Notes under the pieces: model-generated | Database searches by the model: none | The model's input: the letters and a program-made list of their open reading frames with translations, nothing else | Told to the model about the DNA's origin: nothing | Shown: positions 26,008 through 34,646 of the stretch, in pieces | How positions within the stretch are numbered: the stretch's first letter is position 1 | Layout of the letters: every line of letters starts with the position of its first letter | Program-made: the position numbers and the translations under genes | Assembly (NCBI GenBank): GCA_913778275.1 | Contig: CAJYWN010000002.1 | Location: 1-64,000 of the forward strand | DNA: 64,000 nt | Reading direction: 5' to 3' | Source of the DNA: an uncultured Chryseobacterium sp. | GTDB lineage: Bacteria > Bacteroidota > Bacteroidia > Flavobacteriales > Weeksellaceae

Positions 26008-26035
26008 CGACTCTCACAATAAATTGCAAGAGTCG
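26008..26035 (-). terminator. Terminator of the sigma-factor operon
   Basis: On the minus strand CGACTCTTGCAA pairs with TTGTGAGAGTCG (12 bp with two wobbles, loop TTTA) and is followed by TTTAATTTT. Confidence 0.75.
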
Positions 26036-26066
26036 TCCAACATTAAAAAAATAAACTATTATGGTT

Positions 26067-26564
26067 TTATCTTTGTCTTGGAGCGTTATCTCCGCGAGGC
26101 TTTCTTTCATTTACTTTTTCCCTCATCATTCCCTCGGTCTGAAACAGCTTCAAAACTTTCTGGCAAGGAATCACCTGCTGCATTTTATCAGCATATTTTT
26201 TTCTGTTATCCAACAGCTTCTGCCCTACTTCAAAGCTTTGCTGAAGCTTGGCTTTTGCTTCTTCATCAGATAAATTATCCGGGTTAAAGTTAGAATTAAA
26301 CTGACTTTTAATCTGTTTCTGGCTTTCAAGATATTCGTTATAAATATCCGTAAACTCTTCTTTATCACCGGGATCAATATCCAGATTATCCATCACCATA
26401 TTATTCCTGAATTTCGTCAGAAGCGCTTTTCTTTCATCCGGAGAAAGACTGTTGATGACCTCTTTTCTTTGTTTGGGATCCATTTTCTTCCAGTCATAAT
26501 CCGTCTTTTGGGCATTAAGACCAAACCCGTAGATTATTAAAAGCGTAAATAATATCTTTTTCAT
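26067..26564 (-). CDS. Periplasmic Spy/LTXXQ-like helical protein
   Basis: A 165-residue secreted protein (signal peptide MKKILFTLLIIYGFGLNAQ) that is highly charged and helical, with segments SLSPDERKALLTKFRNNM and NLSDEEAKAKLQQSFEVGQKLL and a basic disordered tail. Size, composition and place at the end of a sigma-factor operon recall Spy/CpxP-type periplasmic sensor-chaperones, but I cannot show the LTxxQ motif, so the link is inference. It starts 9 nt after the anti-sigma-like gene. Confidence 0.68.
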   Translation of the reverse strand: MKKILFTLLIIYGFGLNAQKTDYDWKKMDPKQRKEVINSLSPDERKALLTKFRNNMVMDNLDIDPGDKEEFTDIYNEYLESQKQIKSQFNSNFNPDNLSDEEAKAKLQQSFEVGQKLLDNRKKYADKMQQVIPCQKVLKLFQTEGMMREKVNERKPRGDNAPRQR

Positions 26565-26573
26565 CTTTCCTTT

Positions 26574-27203
26574 TTAATTATACAAATCCAAATAAACGTC
26601 CTGTGTTGAATTACTTGCCAGCTCTGAAATTTCAGAACTTGTGAATGAATCCAGATATTCGTTCATCTGAGTTTCCTGCTTTTTTGGAGCAGATTTTACA
26701 GACTGGTCTGCTGTTCTTTGTCCTTCTGATTTTGCCTGAGTAAAAGACTTGCTATCATTTTGGTTTACAACTTTTTGATTGTTATTTTCCACAGAAGTTA
26801 AATCAGATTGCAATGTTTCGTAAGCAATTTCGCTTTCCGTCTTTGGCTCACTATTGTTTACAGCATAGGCCGCATTTGAATTTCCATTTTCTTTTATGGA
26901 TTCATTATCCGAATTGAAAACAAAAGTCGCTCCAAAAATCAGGGCTAATGAAGCTGCGGCAGCGTACATCCAGTTAAGTTTGAAAACCGGCGCCTGCTTA
27001 CGAAGGATCACTTTATTTATTACATGATTCTGAATATCATCATACATACTTTCAGAAACCGTATAAATATTTTTACGTTCCAGGCCTTCCAGGTCAAACT
27101 CATTCAATCCGCTTAATATGCTCCCCTGAATATTCTCAAATAAGTTTTCAGGTACTGTGTAAATATTTTTACGTTCTAATTTTTCTATGTCGAACTCTTT
27201 CAT
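26574..27203 (-). CDS. Single-pass membrane protein, probable anti-sigma factor, with N-terminal duplication
   Basis: A 209-residue protein with a cytoplasmic N-terminus, one membrane helix (about 75-95, NWMYAAAASLALIFGATFVF) and a Ser/Asn/Gln-rich periplasmic part. The N-terminus has a tandem duplication: residues 3-26 (EFDIEKLERKNIYTVPENLF...) and 35-58 (EFDLEGLERKNIYTVSESMY...) are near copies with a 32-residue period. Position right after an ECF sigma gene and topology suggest an anti-sigma factor whose duplicated segment binds the sigma factor; no zinc-binding HxxxCxxC is present. Inference, but strong by context. Confidence 0.7.
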   Translation of the reverse strand: MKEFDIEKLERKNIYTVPENLFENIQGSILSGLNEFDLEGLERKNIYTVSESMYDDIQNHVINKVILRKQAPVFKLNWMYAAAASLALIFGATFVFNSDNESIKENGNSNAAYAVNNSEPKTESEIAYETLQSDLTSVENNNQKVVNQNDSKSFTQAKSEGQRTADQSVKSAPKKQETQMNEYLDSFTSSEISELASNSTQDVYLDLYN

Positions 27204-27220
27204 GTCAGTTGTCTCAAAAA

Positions 27221-27772
27221 TTATCTCTCGTAATTTTCTTTAATATATTCTTCTATCTTTTGTTTGGCATAATGATAATTCGTCTTTAGTGTTCCCACCG
27301 ACATATCTACAATTTTAGATATTTCTTCGTAAGGCAAATCATCATAATACCGCATCATAAATACCAGTTTCTGCTTTTCCGGCAGGCTTTGTATGGCTTT
27401 CTGAAGCAGGATTTGTATTTCCTCGGCATCTTCTCCTGCGTTATCGGCAACAAGATTCTGCATATGGTATTCCGGATCCTCATCAGTTTTCTGCATTCTT
27501 TTCAGCTTATTTACCTGTTGCAGCGCTTCATTGGTTGCAATTCTGTACAGCCAGGTATACAGTTGGCTGTCATTTTTAAACTGATGAAAATTCTGATAAG
27601 CTTTAATAAAAGTCTCCTGCAAAGTGTCCTGAGCAAGATCTCCGTCTACAATAATTCTTCTTATGTGCCAATACAATCTGCTTTGATAAGCATCCATCAA
27701 AGCGCGAACTCCTTTTTCCTGAGTTCGTGGATGTTGCATCAACGAAATAATTTCCGCGTCCTTAATCTTCAT
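27221..27772 (-). CDS. RNA polymerase ECF sigma factor
   Basis: A 183-residue sigma-70 family factor of the extracytoplasmic-function type. Region 2 spans about residues 20-90 (YWHIRRIIVDGDLAQDTLQE, TFIKAYQNFHQF, YTWLYRIATNEALQQ), region 4 about 120-175 (SLPEKQKLVFMMRYYDDLPY, then EEISKIVDMSVGTLKTNYHYA, the helix-turn-helix). It heads an operon with a membrane anti-sigma-like gene (17 nt) and a periplasmic helical gene (9 nt). Regulon unknown; an envelope stress role is inferred. Confidence 0.95.
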   Translation of the reverse strand: MKIKDAEIISLMQHPRTQEKGVRALMDAYQSRLYWHIRRIIVDGDLAQDTLQETFIKAYQNFHQFKNDSQLYTWLYRIATNEALQQVNKLKRMQKTDEDPEYHMQNLVADNAGEDAEEIQILLQKAIQSLPEKQKLVFMMRYYDDLPYEEISKIVDMSVGTLKTNYHYAKQKIEEYIKENYER

Positions 27773-27797
27773 AAGATGCTTTCATTGTTTTGGATTA

Positions 27798-27830
27798 CAA
27801 AAATAACTGAAAGTTAAATTAAACATTCAA
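27798..27830 (-). promoter_or_regulatory. Promoter of the sigma-factor operon
   Basis: Minus strand TTG (27828-27830), 22-nt spacer, TATTTTTG (27798-27805), 25 nt before the sigma start. Apart from this and the -7 element at 28075-28082, the 314-base divergent gap (27773-28086) shows only AT-rich sequence and no further feature. Confidence 0.45.
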
Positions 27831-28074
27831 TTTTTAGTCCAATATAACAATTATTTATAATATTTTCCGCTGCAAGAAACACTCAGTATGTAAATTCTGT
27901 CTCACTTATTCTTCTCAAAATCGATGATATGACGGTTGTTTTAATTTGGCCTTATTTAGTTTTAGCAAATAAATTAATTTTTAATGAAACTGAAAATAAA
28001 TCACAATTGTAAAAAATTAAGGGTAAAACAAATGTAAAAACGATCTATCCTCTCCTGTCTTCGTACATAAATAT

Positions 28075-28082
28075 TATCTTTG
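28075..28082 (+). promoter_or_regulatory. -7 element of the DUF2520 operon
   Basis: TATCTTTG matches TAnnTTTG and ends 4 nt before the ATG at 28087, so the mRNA would be leaderless or nearly so. No -33 TTG is clear. Confidence 0.4.
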
Positions 28083-28086
28083 TTAC

Positions 28087-28836
28087 ATGCAAACAGTAAT
28101 TATCGGTTCCGGAAATGTTGCCTATCATCTGGCAAAAGCTTTTTTTCTGAATACAATTCCTCTGGCACAGATTTTTGGCAGAAATGAAAAAGAACTGAGT
28201 AAGATCTCCGGAGAATTAAATATTCCGTATTCTACAGAAACGCTGCAGAAGGCGGATCTCTATATTATCTGTGTAAGTGATCATTCTGTGGAAGATGTTT
28301 CCGGAATGATTACCACAAAAGACTGCCTTGTCGCCCATACTTCCGGATCTCTCCCAAAAGAAATTCTGACAGGAAACTACCGAAAAGCAAGCTTTTATCC
28401 TTTGCAGACTTTTTCCAGATCCAAAGCGCTGGATTATTCTAAAATACCTTTTTTTATTGAAGCTGAAAATGAAGATGACCGTAAAATACTCTTTGACATC
28501 GCCTCAAAAATTTCGGAAAATGTGATGGAAAGCACTCATGAAAAAAGGAAATATATTCACCTCACTGCTGTATTTGCCTGTAATTTCGTGAATCACCTTT
28601 TTGCAAGAGCTAAAGAAGTTTCAGACTCGCAGGACATTCCGTTCGATTATTTTTTACCGTTAATTGACGAAACGGTTCAGAAAATCCATGAAATAGATCC
28701 GAAATCTGCACAAACCGGACCTGCTGTAAGAAATGACACAAGAGTACTGCAGTTGCATGAACAACTTTTACAGGATGAAAGTCTTGAGATCTATAAAACA
28801 ATGAATCACTCTATTCAGAAAATGTATGAGCTATAA
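28087..28836 (+). CDS. Rossmann-like and DUF2520 domain protein
   Basis: A 249-residue protein with an N-terminal NAD(P)-binding fold (MQTVIIGSGNVAYHLAKAFF, a GxGxxA-type loop; DLYIICVSDHSVEDV) and a C-terminal DUF2520 helical domain (about 120-245; KYIHLTAVFACNFVNHLFARA, SAQTGPAVRNDTRVLQLHEQL). The architecture matches pyrroline-5-carboxylate reductase/ketopantoate reductase-like dehydrogenases of unknown substrate. Its last 11 bases overlap the HAD phosphatase gene, which indicates coupling. Confidence 0.93.
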   Translation: MQTVIIGSGNVAYHLAKAFFLNTIPLAQIFGRNEKELSKISGELNIPYSTETLQKADLYIICVSDHSVEDVSGMITTKDCLVAHTSGSLPKEILTGNYRKASFYPLQTFSRSKALDYSKIPFFIEAENEDDRKILFDIASKISENVMESTHEKRKYIHLTAVFACNFVNHLFARAKEVSDSQDIPFDYFLPLIDETVQKIHEIDPKSAQTGPAVRNDTRVLQLHEQLLQDESLEIYKTMNHSIQKMYEL

Positions 28837-29344
28837 AGAAAAACTTAAACATATTAAAGCATTTGTATTTGATGTAGACGGCGTTTTTACAGATGGGAGC
28901 GTTTATCTTCTTCCGGGCGGAAATATGTGCCGCGTAATGAATGTCCTGGATGGCTATGCCGTCGTTAAAGCATTAAAAAACAATTATTTAATAGGAGTTA
29001 TAACGGGAGGAAATGATGAGATGGTAAAACACAGGATCAACTATCTGGGAATTCAAGATTATTATGCAAAATCCCATGATAAAATGGCCGATTTCGAACA
29101 TTTTAAAAATAAGCATCAGCTTAAAAACGAAGAAATCCTCACGATGGGAGATGACATCCCGGATCTTCACATCATGCAGAATTCCGCCATTGCAGCCTGC
29201 CCAGAAAATGCTGTTCCTGAAATTAAAGGAATTGCTACGTATATTTCTCCGGTAAAAGGAGGGAGCGGGGCAGTACGCGACGTTATCGAACAGGTAATGA
29301 AGGTACAGGGAAATTGGCATGATGACAATACACAATCTATTTAA
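28826..29344 (+). CDS. KdsC-like HAD phosphatase
   Basis: A 172-residue HAD-superfamily subclass III phosphatase without a cap domain, like 3-deoxy-D-manno-octulosonate-8-phosphate phosphatase (KdsC) of Kdo synthesis. Motif I is FDVDGVFTDG, motif II is VITGGND (the second Thr of the usual T/S), motif III Lys lies in AKSHDKMADF, motif IV is GDDIPDLHIM. The C-terminal extension contacts the neighbouring subunit's active site in KdsC tetramers. Middle gene of the DUF2520-HAD-Maf operon, an order common in Flavobacteriia. Confidence 0.9.
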   Translation: MSYKEKLKHIKAFVFDVDGVFTDGSVYLLPGGNMCRVMNVLDGYAVVKALKNNYLIGVITGGNDEMVKHRINYLGIQDYYAKSHDKMADFEHFKNKHQLKNEEILTMGDDIPDLHIMQNSAIAACPENAVPEIKGIATYISPVKGGSGAVRDVIEQVMKVQGNWHDDNTQSI

Positions 29345-29354
29345 TATACTTTAA

Positions 29355-29909
29355 ATGAAACTATTACTGGCGTCGCAGTCTCCCAGAAGGAAAGAATTAT
29401 TATCGAATCTCGGCTTCACTTTTGAGGTGGTGAAAATCGACTGTGAAGAAATTGTTCCTGAACATATACAAGTAGGAGAGTCCGCAGCTTATCTGTCTGA
29501 ACTTAAAGCAGGTGCGTTCCGTTCTTTGGAAGATGGAGAAGTCCTCCTGACTGCTGATACCGTTGTTGCCATTGACGGCCAGTTTCTGGGAAAACCTGCA
29601 GATGAGGAAGAAGCCAGGAAAATGCTAAAACTTCTTTCCGGCAAAACGCATCAGGTATACACCGCTATTACCGTTAAAACAGCAGAAAAAACCATTACGG
29701 AAACTGATGTTGCAGAGGTGGAGTTTGATGATCTTACCGATCAGGAAATAGAATATTACATCCAGCAGTACAAACCTTTTGATAAAGCCGGAAGCTACGG
29801 AATCCAGGAATGGCTCGGGATGGCAAAAATAAAAAGGATGAATGGCAGCTTTTATACCATTATGGGGCTTCCTACTCATTTGGTTTACAAAATTTTGAAA
29901 GAAATATAA
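29355..29909 (+). CDS. Maf-like nucleoside triphosphate pyrophosphatase
   Basis: A 184-residue Maf protein, which hydrolyses non-canonical or free dTTP/UTP/CTP to monophosphates and has been linked to septum formation. Signatures are LLASQSPRRKELLSNLGF at the N-terminus, LTADTVVAIDGQFLGKP with the catalytic Asp, and KAGSYGIQEWLGM. The sequence with DTVV and a Glu-rich second half is closest to the dTTP/UTP-specific group. It lies 10 nt after the HAD gene. Confidence 0.94.
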   Translation: MKLLLASQSPRRKELLSNLGFTFEVVKIDCEEIVPEHIQVGESAAYLSELKAGAFRSLEDGEVLLTADTVVAIDGQFLGKPADEEEARKMLKLLSGKTHQVYTAITVKTAEKTITETDVAEVEFDDLTDQEIEYYIQQYKPFDKAGSYGIQEWLGMAKIKRMNGSFYTIMGLPTHLVYKILKEI

Positions 29910-29996
29910 TAAGTTTCACCATAAAATTTTATTATTTTTACAAAATTATCAAACTGCTTTATAATAAAAAGCGGATTAGCGAGTTATATTGAAATA

Positions 29997-32603
29997 ATGA
30001 AAAAAAATATTTTATTCCTTTTAACACTCTGTATTGTTGCTTCCTGCGCTACGAAAACCAAGAAGCCGGAGCAGCGTTCAAAGTTCATGAAAGGATTTTC
30101 TACATACTACAATACGTTATTTAATGCAAAAGATGCCTTGAATAATGAGTTTGAAACCAGGGATAAAGCTCATAAAGACAATTTCTATGCGCCTTATATC
30201 CCTATTCTTACCTATGAAGATCAGCCTCTGGGAAGCGACTTGGGACAGTCTGCCGCCTTTGCAGAAAATTCTATGAAAATGGCAGAAGTAAACCGTCCTT
30301 CCGAAAATACCAACAAGAGAGGAGGAGGGCCTCCCGGAATGCCACCCGGAATGCAGGGAAATAATTCAGCAGGCGGAGTAGGATCTGCTTCCGGAGACCT
30401 GAACCAACCCGAACAAAAAGGCGCAACCACTCTTGAAATTGCAGAAGCCAAGGCTTTAAAAGCGATCAACAAATATTCTGTCATCAAACATGGTGAAGAA
30501 CAGAATAAGCAGATTTTTGATGCCTATATGATTCTTGCCCAGGCCAGAATTTACCGGGGAAAATCGCTGGATGCGCTGGACGCCTTAAATTATGTCTTCA
30601 CCCATATGAAGGATGACAAAAGAATTCCGCTTGCCAGAATTTATCAGGGTCTTGCTTATGATCAGATTAAAAATTATCATAAAGCGCACGAAACTTTTGC
30701 CAAACTGAAAAGTGAAAAAATCAGTAAGGAATACGAAAAACTGTTAAGCATTTACTATTCGGAGTCGCTTTTGGATGCCGACAAAAAAGAAGAAGCGGTA
30801 AAAGAACTTGATAATGCCTTCGAACTCAACGGTAACCGAAAGCTTAAAAGCAGAATCGCTTATCTGAGAGGGCAGGTGCTGGAAAGTCTTAACCAGAATG
30901 AAAGAGCCAGAGAAAGTTTTTTGGCAGCGTATAAATATGCCAATGATTTTGAATTTGAAGTAAAATCACAGATTGAGATCGCCAAAACTTTCAACGGAAA
31001 CGGAGATTACAGTGGGGCTAGAAAATACCTTGAAAATATCAGTAAGAAAGGAACATACGGATCCAGAAAAAATGAATTTTATTATGCGTTGGGTCTAATG
31101 GCCAACAAAGCCGGCAAAAAAGAGGAAGCGCAGGAATATTTCAGAAAATCGTTACGGGAAAAAGTTTCCGACGGACAGGTCCGCGGTCTTGCGTACTATG
31201 AAATCGGGAAGGGCTATCTTGATAAAAATGATTATATCGGCGCAGGAGCCTACTACGATTCTGCGTTGGCAGTAATGACCTATGAGCCGTCAAAAGTTCT
31301 ACTTGCAGATCAGTCTGTGTACATTAAAAAGATCTCTAAAAACTATTATCTGATTAAGAAAAACGACAGTATTCTGAATCTGGCAAAAATGTCTCCGGAA
31401 CAGAAAACGGACTTTTTTACAAAATACATCGTCAAAATTAAGGCAAAAGAAGAAAAAGAGGAGCTGGAAAGAAGACGTGCCGAAAGAAGCAAAGGTTTTG
31501 ATACGGGAGATTATAGTTCTACATCGATTTTCGCCAACAGTTCAAATTCGTTTGAGGATTTCGGAGTGGCTTCCAAAGGATTTTACTTCAGCAATACCGG
31601 AACCGTTTCCAAGGGAACACAGACCTTTAAACAAACATGGGGAGAAAGGGCCCTGATCGATAACTGGCGTTTTTCAAAGAAAATGGCAACGATCGAGGAT
31701 ATGAAAAATGATGCGTTGGGAACAACTGCTGCACCAAATCCAAGACGTTTTGAACCTTCTTTTTATATTGAGCAGATTCCTACCGATATCGCGAAACTTG
31801 ATCAGCTTAAAAAAGACAGGGATACGGCTTCATTAGGACTGGGTGTGATGTATCAGAATTACTTCACCAATACCCCTTTAGCAACAAAGACATTGTATGA
31901 TCTTGTTGATGTAAAACCTGAAGAAAAAGTAATGCTGCAGGCTTTGTATGAGATTTTTGCAATGAATCATGAAAAAAATCCGCAGGCTGCCGAAAGAGCA
32001 AAACAGATTTTGTTAAGAGATTATCCGTATACTTCATACGCCGAATTCGCAAGAAATCCTAAGAACAGTACGTTTGTAAAGTCTTCAGCAGACGTGGAAA
32101 GTCAGTATAAACAGGCTTTTGCATTGTATGAATCTGAAAAATTTGCTGAAAGTAAAGATCTTATTGACAAAACCATTCAGCAATATCCGAAAGATGCTCT
32201 GGTACCAAAACTGTATTTACTGAATGCCTTTAATTCCGGAAAATCGAGTGGGAAAGAGGTGATGATTCTTCAGCTGGAGCAGATTGCTTTAAATTATGGA
32301 AAAACTCCTGAAGGCGAAAAGGCCAAAGATATGCTCAATTATCTGAAAAGCGATCTCAGCTTCCAGGCAACGGATAATAAGGGAAATATGATCCCTCAAA
32401 ATGCCGGAAATATGGCAAACGGTGTTCCGCAGCAGCCCGCACAGCAAAATAATGCAACAGGAATACCTTCTCAACCGGGAAATAATTTTATGAACAATCC
32501 CCAACAAGGTCAGCCCATGAACAACAACGGCCAATCGCCGAAAAAACGCAACAACAATCAGCAGCTACAGCCAACAAATTCTGTTCCTGCAAAACCTCAA
32601 TAA
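29997..32603 (+). CDS. TPR lipoprotein, SprE/PorW-like (type IX secretion/gliding)
   Basis: An 868-residue predicted lipoprotein (signal peptide MKKNILFLLTLCIVASC) made of many TPR-like helical repeats (residues 150-470 and 640-780), with KGFSTYYNTLFNAKDALNNEF just after the Cys, a segment typical of SprE/PorW proteins. PorW (Porphyromonas) and SprE (Flavobacterium) connect parts of the type IX secretion system and are needed for gliding and secretion. A Gly/Pro-rich insert occurs near residue 105 (RGGGPPGMPPGMQG), and the last 80 residues are a low-complexity Asn/Gln/Pro tail. The SprE/PorW label is from overall resemblance, not alignment. Confidence 0.7.
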   Translation: MKKNILFLLTLCIVASCATKTKKPEQRSKFMKGFSTYYNTLFNAKDALNNEFETRDKAHKDNFYAPYIPILTYEDQPLGSDLGQSAAFAENSMKMAEVNRPSENTNKRGGGPPGMPPGMQGNNSAGGVGSASGDLNQPEQKGATTLEIAEAKALKAINKYSVIKHGEEQNKQIFDAYMILAQARIYRGKSLDALDALNYVFTHMKDDKRIPLARIYQGLAYDQIKNYHKAHETFAKLKSEKISKEYEKLLSIYYSESLLDADKKEEAVKELDNAFELNGNRKLKSRIAYLRGQVLESLNQNERARESFLAAYKYANDFEFEVKSQIEIAKTFNGNGDYSGARKYLENISKKGTYGSRKNEFYYALGLMANKAGKKEEAQEYFRKSLREKVSDGQVRGLAYYEIGKGYLDKNDYIGAGAYYDSALAVMTYEPSKVLLADQSVYIKKISKNYYLIKKNDSILNLAKMSPEQKTDFFTKYIVKIKAKEEKEELERRRAERSKGFDTGDYSSTSIFANSSNSFEDFGVASKGFYFSNTGTVSKGTQTFKQTWGERALIDNWRFSKKMATIEDMKNDALGTTAAPNPRRFEPSFYIEQIPTDIAKLDQLKKDRDTASLGLGVMYQNYFTNTPLATKTLYDLVDVKPEEKVMLQALYEIFAMNHEKNPQAAERAKQILLRDYPYTSYAEFARNPKNSTFVKSSADVESQYKQAFALYESEKFAESKDLIDKTIQQYPKDALVPKLYLLNAFNSGKSSGKEVMILQLEQIALNYGKTPEGEKAKDMLNYLKSDLSFQATDNKGNMIPQNAGNMANGVPQQPAQQNNATGIPSQPGNNFMNNPQQGQPMNNNGQSPKKRNNNQQLQPTNSVPAKPQ

Positions 32604-32639
32604 AAAATAAAAGCGAAGATTAGTCTTCGCTTTTATTTT
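32604..32639. terminator. Bidirectional terminator overlapping the tsaB 3' end
   Basis: A perfect 16-bp stem AAAATAAAAGCGAAGA/TCTTCGCTTTTATTTT with loop TTAG. The right arm is formed by the last codons of tsaB (KNKSED-stop), so the terminator is embedded in coding sequence for the minus strand and lies directly after the SprE-like gene for the plus strand. Confidence 0.9.
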
Positions 32640-33303
32640 TCTTTTTTACGCCGTGAAAATCTTTTAGATAAAAAGGCTCAAAATAAGCAACATCTTCAAA
32701 TTCTTTTTTATTAATTTTTTCAAGGGTTTTCCTGATCAGATATTGCGCGGAGGGATAAATTTCATCATTAAAGTCAGCATTAGGAAGCTGTATAATTTCC
32801 CTGGTTTTTTTAGCACCGTCTCCTACAAATAGTATTTTTTTATCTTTAAATTCCTGAAAAGAGGTTTCATCTAAAATTTTTGCTTCAGTGGCAGAGACTT
32901 CCTGTCCCGTTTTACCGTCATAAACCGCTGTATATACCTCCATTCTTCTCGCATCGACCAATGGAATGATAAAGTCATAGTTTTTGTTTAAAAAAGGCTC
33001 TATCATACTTTCCATTGAATTAACAGCGATTAAAGGAATTTTCAGTCCATAGCAGAATCCCTTTGCCGAGGATGCCCCTATTCTTAATCCAGTGTAGGAG
33101 CCGGGTCCTCTTCCAAGAGAAACCGCTTCAATATCTTTAAGCGCAATTTCTGCTCCCTCTAAAGCCCATTCTACAAAAGTGTGCAGGCTTTCGGATTGTT
33201 TATAGTTTTCAGATACTTCTTCGGTAAGACACAGTAGCTTTTCATTATCGGAAATCGCTACCGAACAGTTTTTTGAAGAAGTTTCGAGATATAGAATTTT
33301 CAT
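32620..33303 (-). CDS. tsaB: tRNA threonylcarbamoyladenosine biosynthesis protein TsaB
   Basis: TsaB is the inactive kinase-fold partner that with TsaD and TsaE makes t6A37 in ANN-decoding tRNAs. The 227-residue protein has MKILYLETSSKNCSVAISD at the N-terminus (strand plus phosphate loop relict), the signature SLGRGPGSYTGLRIGASSAKGF around residue 65, and VDARRMEVYTAVY. The C-terminal third is charged and ends KNKSED. The ATP-site residues of TsaD are absent, as expected. Confidence 0.95.
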   Translation of the reverse strand: MKILYLETSSKNCSVAISDNEKLLCLTEEVSENYKQSESLHTFVEWALEGAEIALKDIEAVSLGRGPGSYTGLRIGASSAKGFCYGLKIPLIAVNSMESMIEPFLNKNYDFIIPLVDARRMEVYTAVYDGKTGQEVSATEAKILDETSFQEFKDKKILFVGDGAKKTREIIQLPNADFNDEIYPSAQYLIRKTLEKINKKEFEDVAYFEPFYLKDFHGVKKKNKSED

Positions 33304-33335
33304 TTTAAAATTTAATACGCTTTATTGGTGCAAAT

Positions 33336-33767
33336 TTATGGCTTTATTTCCACACTTTGGCGGCTCCACAATTTCCAGACGGATTTATCTTTTTTCCAGA
33401 TTTCCAGCAAAGCGAGAGTCATTTCGAAATTCTGATTTTTGTAGACTCCGGAAACCTTTATTTTTCTTCTTATGGAATAAACGTTGTTATACTTTTTAGC
33501 TTCTGAAATTTCTATTTCATCAATGTTTTTATAGATCACCTTTTTTGAATTAAAATCTTTTTTAAAATCTTCAAAATTCTGTAGCCAGCCGTTTGAATGA
33601 CCAAAAGAAACATCCTTTTCAAACAGATTTAAAATATTGGAATCATTATTCTGCATGAGAGAATCCAACCTTTTTACCTGCATAAAGACTGCTTTTTCCT
33701 GTTTTGAATATTTTTGAGAAAATCCCAAAATAAAATAACACAAAAACAGAATAGTGAAGTGCCTCAT
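33336..33767 (-). CDS. Secreted NTF2-like (DUF4440-type) protein
   Basis: A 143-residue protein with signal peptide MRHFTILFLCYFILGFSQ and a small alpha+beta domain with EKAVFMQVKRLDSLMQNNDSNILNLFEKDVSFGHSNGWLQ, the usual look of SnoaL/DUF4440 NTF2-like folds, and an ending with two Trp (WKLWSRQSVEI). It likely binds a small ligand in a cone-shaped pocket; no catalytic residues can be assigned. The ATG at 33767 is preferred over the TTG two codons upstream. Confidence 0.8.
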   Translation of the reverse strand: MRHFTILFLCYFILGFSQKYSKQEKAVFMQVKRLDSLMQNNDSNILNLFEKDVSFGHSNGWLQNFEDFKKDFNSKKVIYKNIDEIEISEAKKYNNVYSIRRKIKVSGVYKNQNFEMTLALLEIWKKDKSVWKLWSRQSVEIKP

Positions 33768-33803
33768 TTTCAAATTCTCAAATTAAATTATTTTCAAATT
33801 GAA

Positions 33804-34556
33804 TCATCCTTTTCTATAAATCGTTCTCGGCTCAGCCTGGGCAGTAGGGTAGATGGTCATATCCGAAATGCAGACATGTTTCGGAGCATTGATGCAGTAT
33901 GCAATAGAATCTGCAATATCTTCCGCTTTTAAAGGCTCATATCCTGCATAAACAGTTGCTGCTCTTTCCTGGTCTCCTTTGAACCGTACCACTGAAAAGT
34001 CTGTTTCCACAGCGCCTGGTTGGATGTTGGTGATTTTAATTCCGAATTCTGTCAGCTCGAGTCTCATTCCTTCCGAAATAACATCCACTGCTTTTTTGGT
34101 GGCACAGTAGACAACGCCATTGGCATAAGTCTGTCTTGCCGCAACTGAGCTGATATTGACAATATGTCCCGAATTTCTTTCCTTCATTCCCGGAATAATC
34201 ATTTTGGAAACGTATAAAAGTCCTTTTACATTTCCGTCAATCATAGAATCCCAATCTTCGGTTTTGCCTGCAGAAAGTGGGTCTAAACCATGTGCATTTC
34301 CGGCATTATTGACCAGGACATCAATATCTTTCCATTCGGCAGGGAGAGAATTTATTGTGGCCTCGACCTCTTTTAAATTCCGCACATCAAATTTTAAACT
34401 AAAAATTTCGGTGAATTGGGAAAGTTCCGTTTTCAGTGATTCGAGAACTTCGGACCTTCTGCCGCAGATGATGATTCTGTTCCCTTGTTTTGCGAGCAGT
34501 TCTGCTGTAGACTTTCCTATTCCGGATGTAGCTCCGGTGATTAGAATTGTTTTCAT
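33804..34556 (-). CDS. SDR family NAD(P)-dependent oxidoreductase (YdfG-like)
   Basis: A 250-residue classical short-chain dehydrogenase. Visible are the cofactor loop ITGATSGIGKSTAELLA, an Arg-rich strand end CGRRSEVLE favouring NADPH, NNAGNAHG, the catalytic Ser in VNISSVAARQ, YxxxK in VYCATKK, and NIQPGAVETDFS. Such sequences are closest to the NADP-dependent 3-hydroxy acid dehydrogenase (serine/allo-threonine dehydrogenase) YdfG group, although substrate is not proven by sequence. Single-gene unit. Confidence 0.94.
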   Translation of the reverse strand: MKTILITGATSGIGKSTAELLAKQGNRIIICGRRSEVLESLKTELSQFTEIFSLKFDVRNLKEVEATINSLPAEWKDIDVLVNNAGNAHGLDPLSAGKTEDWDSMIDGNVKGLLYVSKMIIPGMKERNSGHIVNISSVAARQTYANGVVYCATKKAVDVISEGMRLELTEFGIKITNIQPGAVETDFSVVRFKGDQERAATVYAGYEPLKAEDIADSIAYCINAPKHVCISDMTIYPTAQAEPRTIYRKG

Positions 34557-34646
34557 AATTTTACTTTAATATACCAATGTATAATGTACCATCTAACAAT
34601 TTTAATTCATTGGTACATTGTTACATTTAATTCATTATCACATTAA

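Noticed and set aside
26024..26287. Plus-strand frame opposite the Spy-like gene
   Set aside because: It overlaps the operon terminator and is antisense to a gene with a good signal peptide.
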